From positions 1 to 6,773 of the forward strand of contig SKUV01000223.1 of assembly GCA_007129775.1 (NCBI GenBank): 6,773 nucleotides of DNA, written 5' to 3'. Below the pieces are notes generated by a model. The model was not told where the DNA came from, did no database searches, and worked only from the letters and a program-made list of their open reading frames with translations. This document shows positions 6,093 to 6,773 of this stretch, piece by piece (position 1 is the stretch's first letter; each line of letters begins with the position of its first letter). The stretch is from Paracoccaceae bacterium. GTDB lineage: Bacteria > Pseudomonadota > Alphaproteobacteria > Rhodobacterales > Rhodobacteraceae. The position numbers and the translations under genes are program-made.

Positions 6093-6773
6093 ATGCCTGA
6101 CGCGCTGATTTGTGACTATGTCCGCACGCCCATCGGCCGCTATGGCGGCGCGCTGGCGCCGGTCCGGCCGACGACCTGGCGGCCGTGCCCCTGCGCGCGC
6201 TGATGGCGCGCAACCCCGGCACCGACTGGGAGGCGGTGGGCGATGTCGTCCTGTGCTGCGCCAATCAGGCCGGCGAAGACAATCGCAACGTCGCCGGCAT
6301 GGCGCTGTTGCTGACGGGCCTGCCGGTCGGGGTGACGGGGACGACCGTCAACCGGCTGTGCGGCTCTGGTATGGATGCGGTGCTGATTGCGGCGGGGGCC
6401 ATCGCCGCCGGCGAGGCCGATCTGATGATTGCCGGCGGGGTCGAAAGCATGAGCCGCGCGCCCTTCGTCATGCCCAAGGCCGACAGCGCCTTTTCGCGCC
6501 GGGCCGAGGTTTTCGACACCACGATCGGCTGGCGTTTTGTCAACCCGGCAATGGAGGCGGCTTTCGGCACCGAGTCGATGCCCCGGACCGGGCAGCGCGC
6601 GCCTGATGGCGCGGCTGGGCCTGAGCCACCGGGATTTCGACGTGATCGAGATCAACGAGGCCTTCGCCGCCCGGGGCCTCGCCAGCCTTCAGGACCTGGG
6701 CATCGCCGATGGTGACCGGCGGGTGAACCCGAACGGCGGCGCCATCGCGCTGGGCCATCCGCTGGGCCATCCG
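6093..6773 (+). pseudogene. pcaF: Beta-ketoadipyl-CoA thiolase gene, frameshifted and internally deleted; cut by window end
   Basis: A thiolase of the PcaF/PaaJ type, which splits 3-oxoadipyl-CoA with CoA into succinyl-CoA and acetyl-CoA. Three pieces are seen. Piece 1, 6093-6167, gives the N-terminus MPDALICDYVRTPIGRYGG. A base is missing near 6168 (CGG|CCGAC where CGG GCC GAC is expected), and the original frame then ends at TGA 6201-6203. Piece 2, about 6168-6583, in another frame, holds NQAGEDNRNVAGMALLLTGL, the active-site segment NRLCGSGMD with the acyl-accepting Cys (TGC 6359-6361, residue 90 if the shift is repaired), and GGVESMSRAPFVMP, and ends at FGTESMP. Piece 3, about 6585-6773, back in the first frame, holds LMARLGLSHRDFDVIEINEA and NPNGGAIALGHP with the active-site His. 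About 130 residues that should lie between pieces 2 and 3 are absent. As written it cannot encode a working thiolase. Genuine decay and sequence or assembly error near a contig end are both possible. Confidence 0.85.
6750..6773 (+). repeat. 12-bp perfect tandem duplication at window end
   Basis: CTGGGCCATCCG at 6750-6761 is repeated exactly at 6762-6773. It makes the thiolase read GHPLGHP, where the family has GHPLG followed by a small or hydrophobic residue and SGAR. The second copy ends on the last base of the window, so whether the normal sequence resumes afterwards is unknown. Confidence 0.7.

Noticed and set aside
6093..6773. Programmed frameshifting as the explanation of the split pcaF frames
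   Set aside because: There is no slippery heptamer at 6160-6170, and frameshifting cannot replace the roughly 130 missing residues in the middle of the thiolase.
1..6773. Search for CRISPR arrays, tRNA or rRNA genes, insertion sequences and phage or defence genes
   Set aside because: None seen: no spaced repeats, no tRNA-like cloverleaf, no transposase or integrase motifs. The intergenic space is too short to hide a sizeable element.

Overview
The window is GC-rich (by eye about two thirds G+C), densely coding bacterial DNA with short intergenic gaps. The protein families, the codon use and the pcaR/pcaIJF arrangement suggest an alphaproteobacterium, most likely of the Rhodobacterales (Rhodobacter/Paracoccus/Roseobacter relatives). 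That placement is inference; there is no rRNA or other phylogenetic marker here.

Layout. (1) 40-1251, + strand: a membrane-anchored serine hydrolase of the beta-lactamase/NylB-like superfamily. (2) 1332-2330 and 2332-3792, + strand, one nucleotide apart: an NAD-dependent D-lactate dehydrogenase of the LdhA type and a LctP/LldP-family lactate permease, probably one transcript and together a lactate module. (3) 3808-4566, - strand: an IclR-family regulator of the PcaR/PcaU type, convergent with the permease. (4) 4567-4686: a 120-bp divergent control region holding two inverted PcaR-box-like elements. (5) 4687-5421 and 5418-6089, + strand, overlapping by ATGA: pcaI and pcaJ, the two subunits of 3-oxoadipate CoA-transferase. 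(6) 6093 to the window end: pcaF, the beta-ketoadipyl-CoA thiolase gene, visibly damaged by a one-base frameshift near 6168, an internal loss of roughly 400 bp near 6584, and a 12-bp tandem duplication at the very end of the window.

How they work together. PcaR is expected to sense beta-ketoadipate and switch on pcaIJF. PcaIJ moves CoA from succinyl-CoA to 3-oxoadipate, and PcaF splits 3-oxoadipyl-CoA into succinyl-CoA and acetyl-CoA. This is the end of the beta-ketoadipate pathway for aromatic compounds such as protocatechuate. The upstream pca genes (pcaB, C, D, G, H) are not in this window. If the pcaF lesions are real, the last step needs a thiolase from elsewhere in the genome; if they are sequence errors, the cluster is a standard pcaIJF.

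I see no undescribed system. The points most worth a second look are the broken pcaF, the paired PcaR-box-like sites, and the coupling of an LdhA-type dehydrogenase to a lactate permease.
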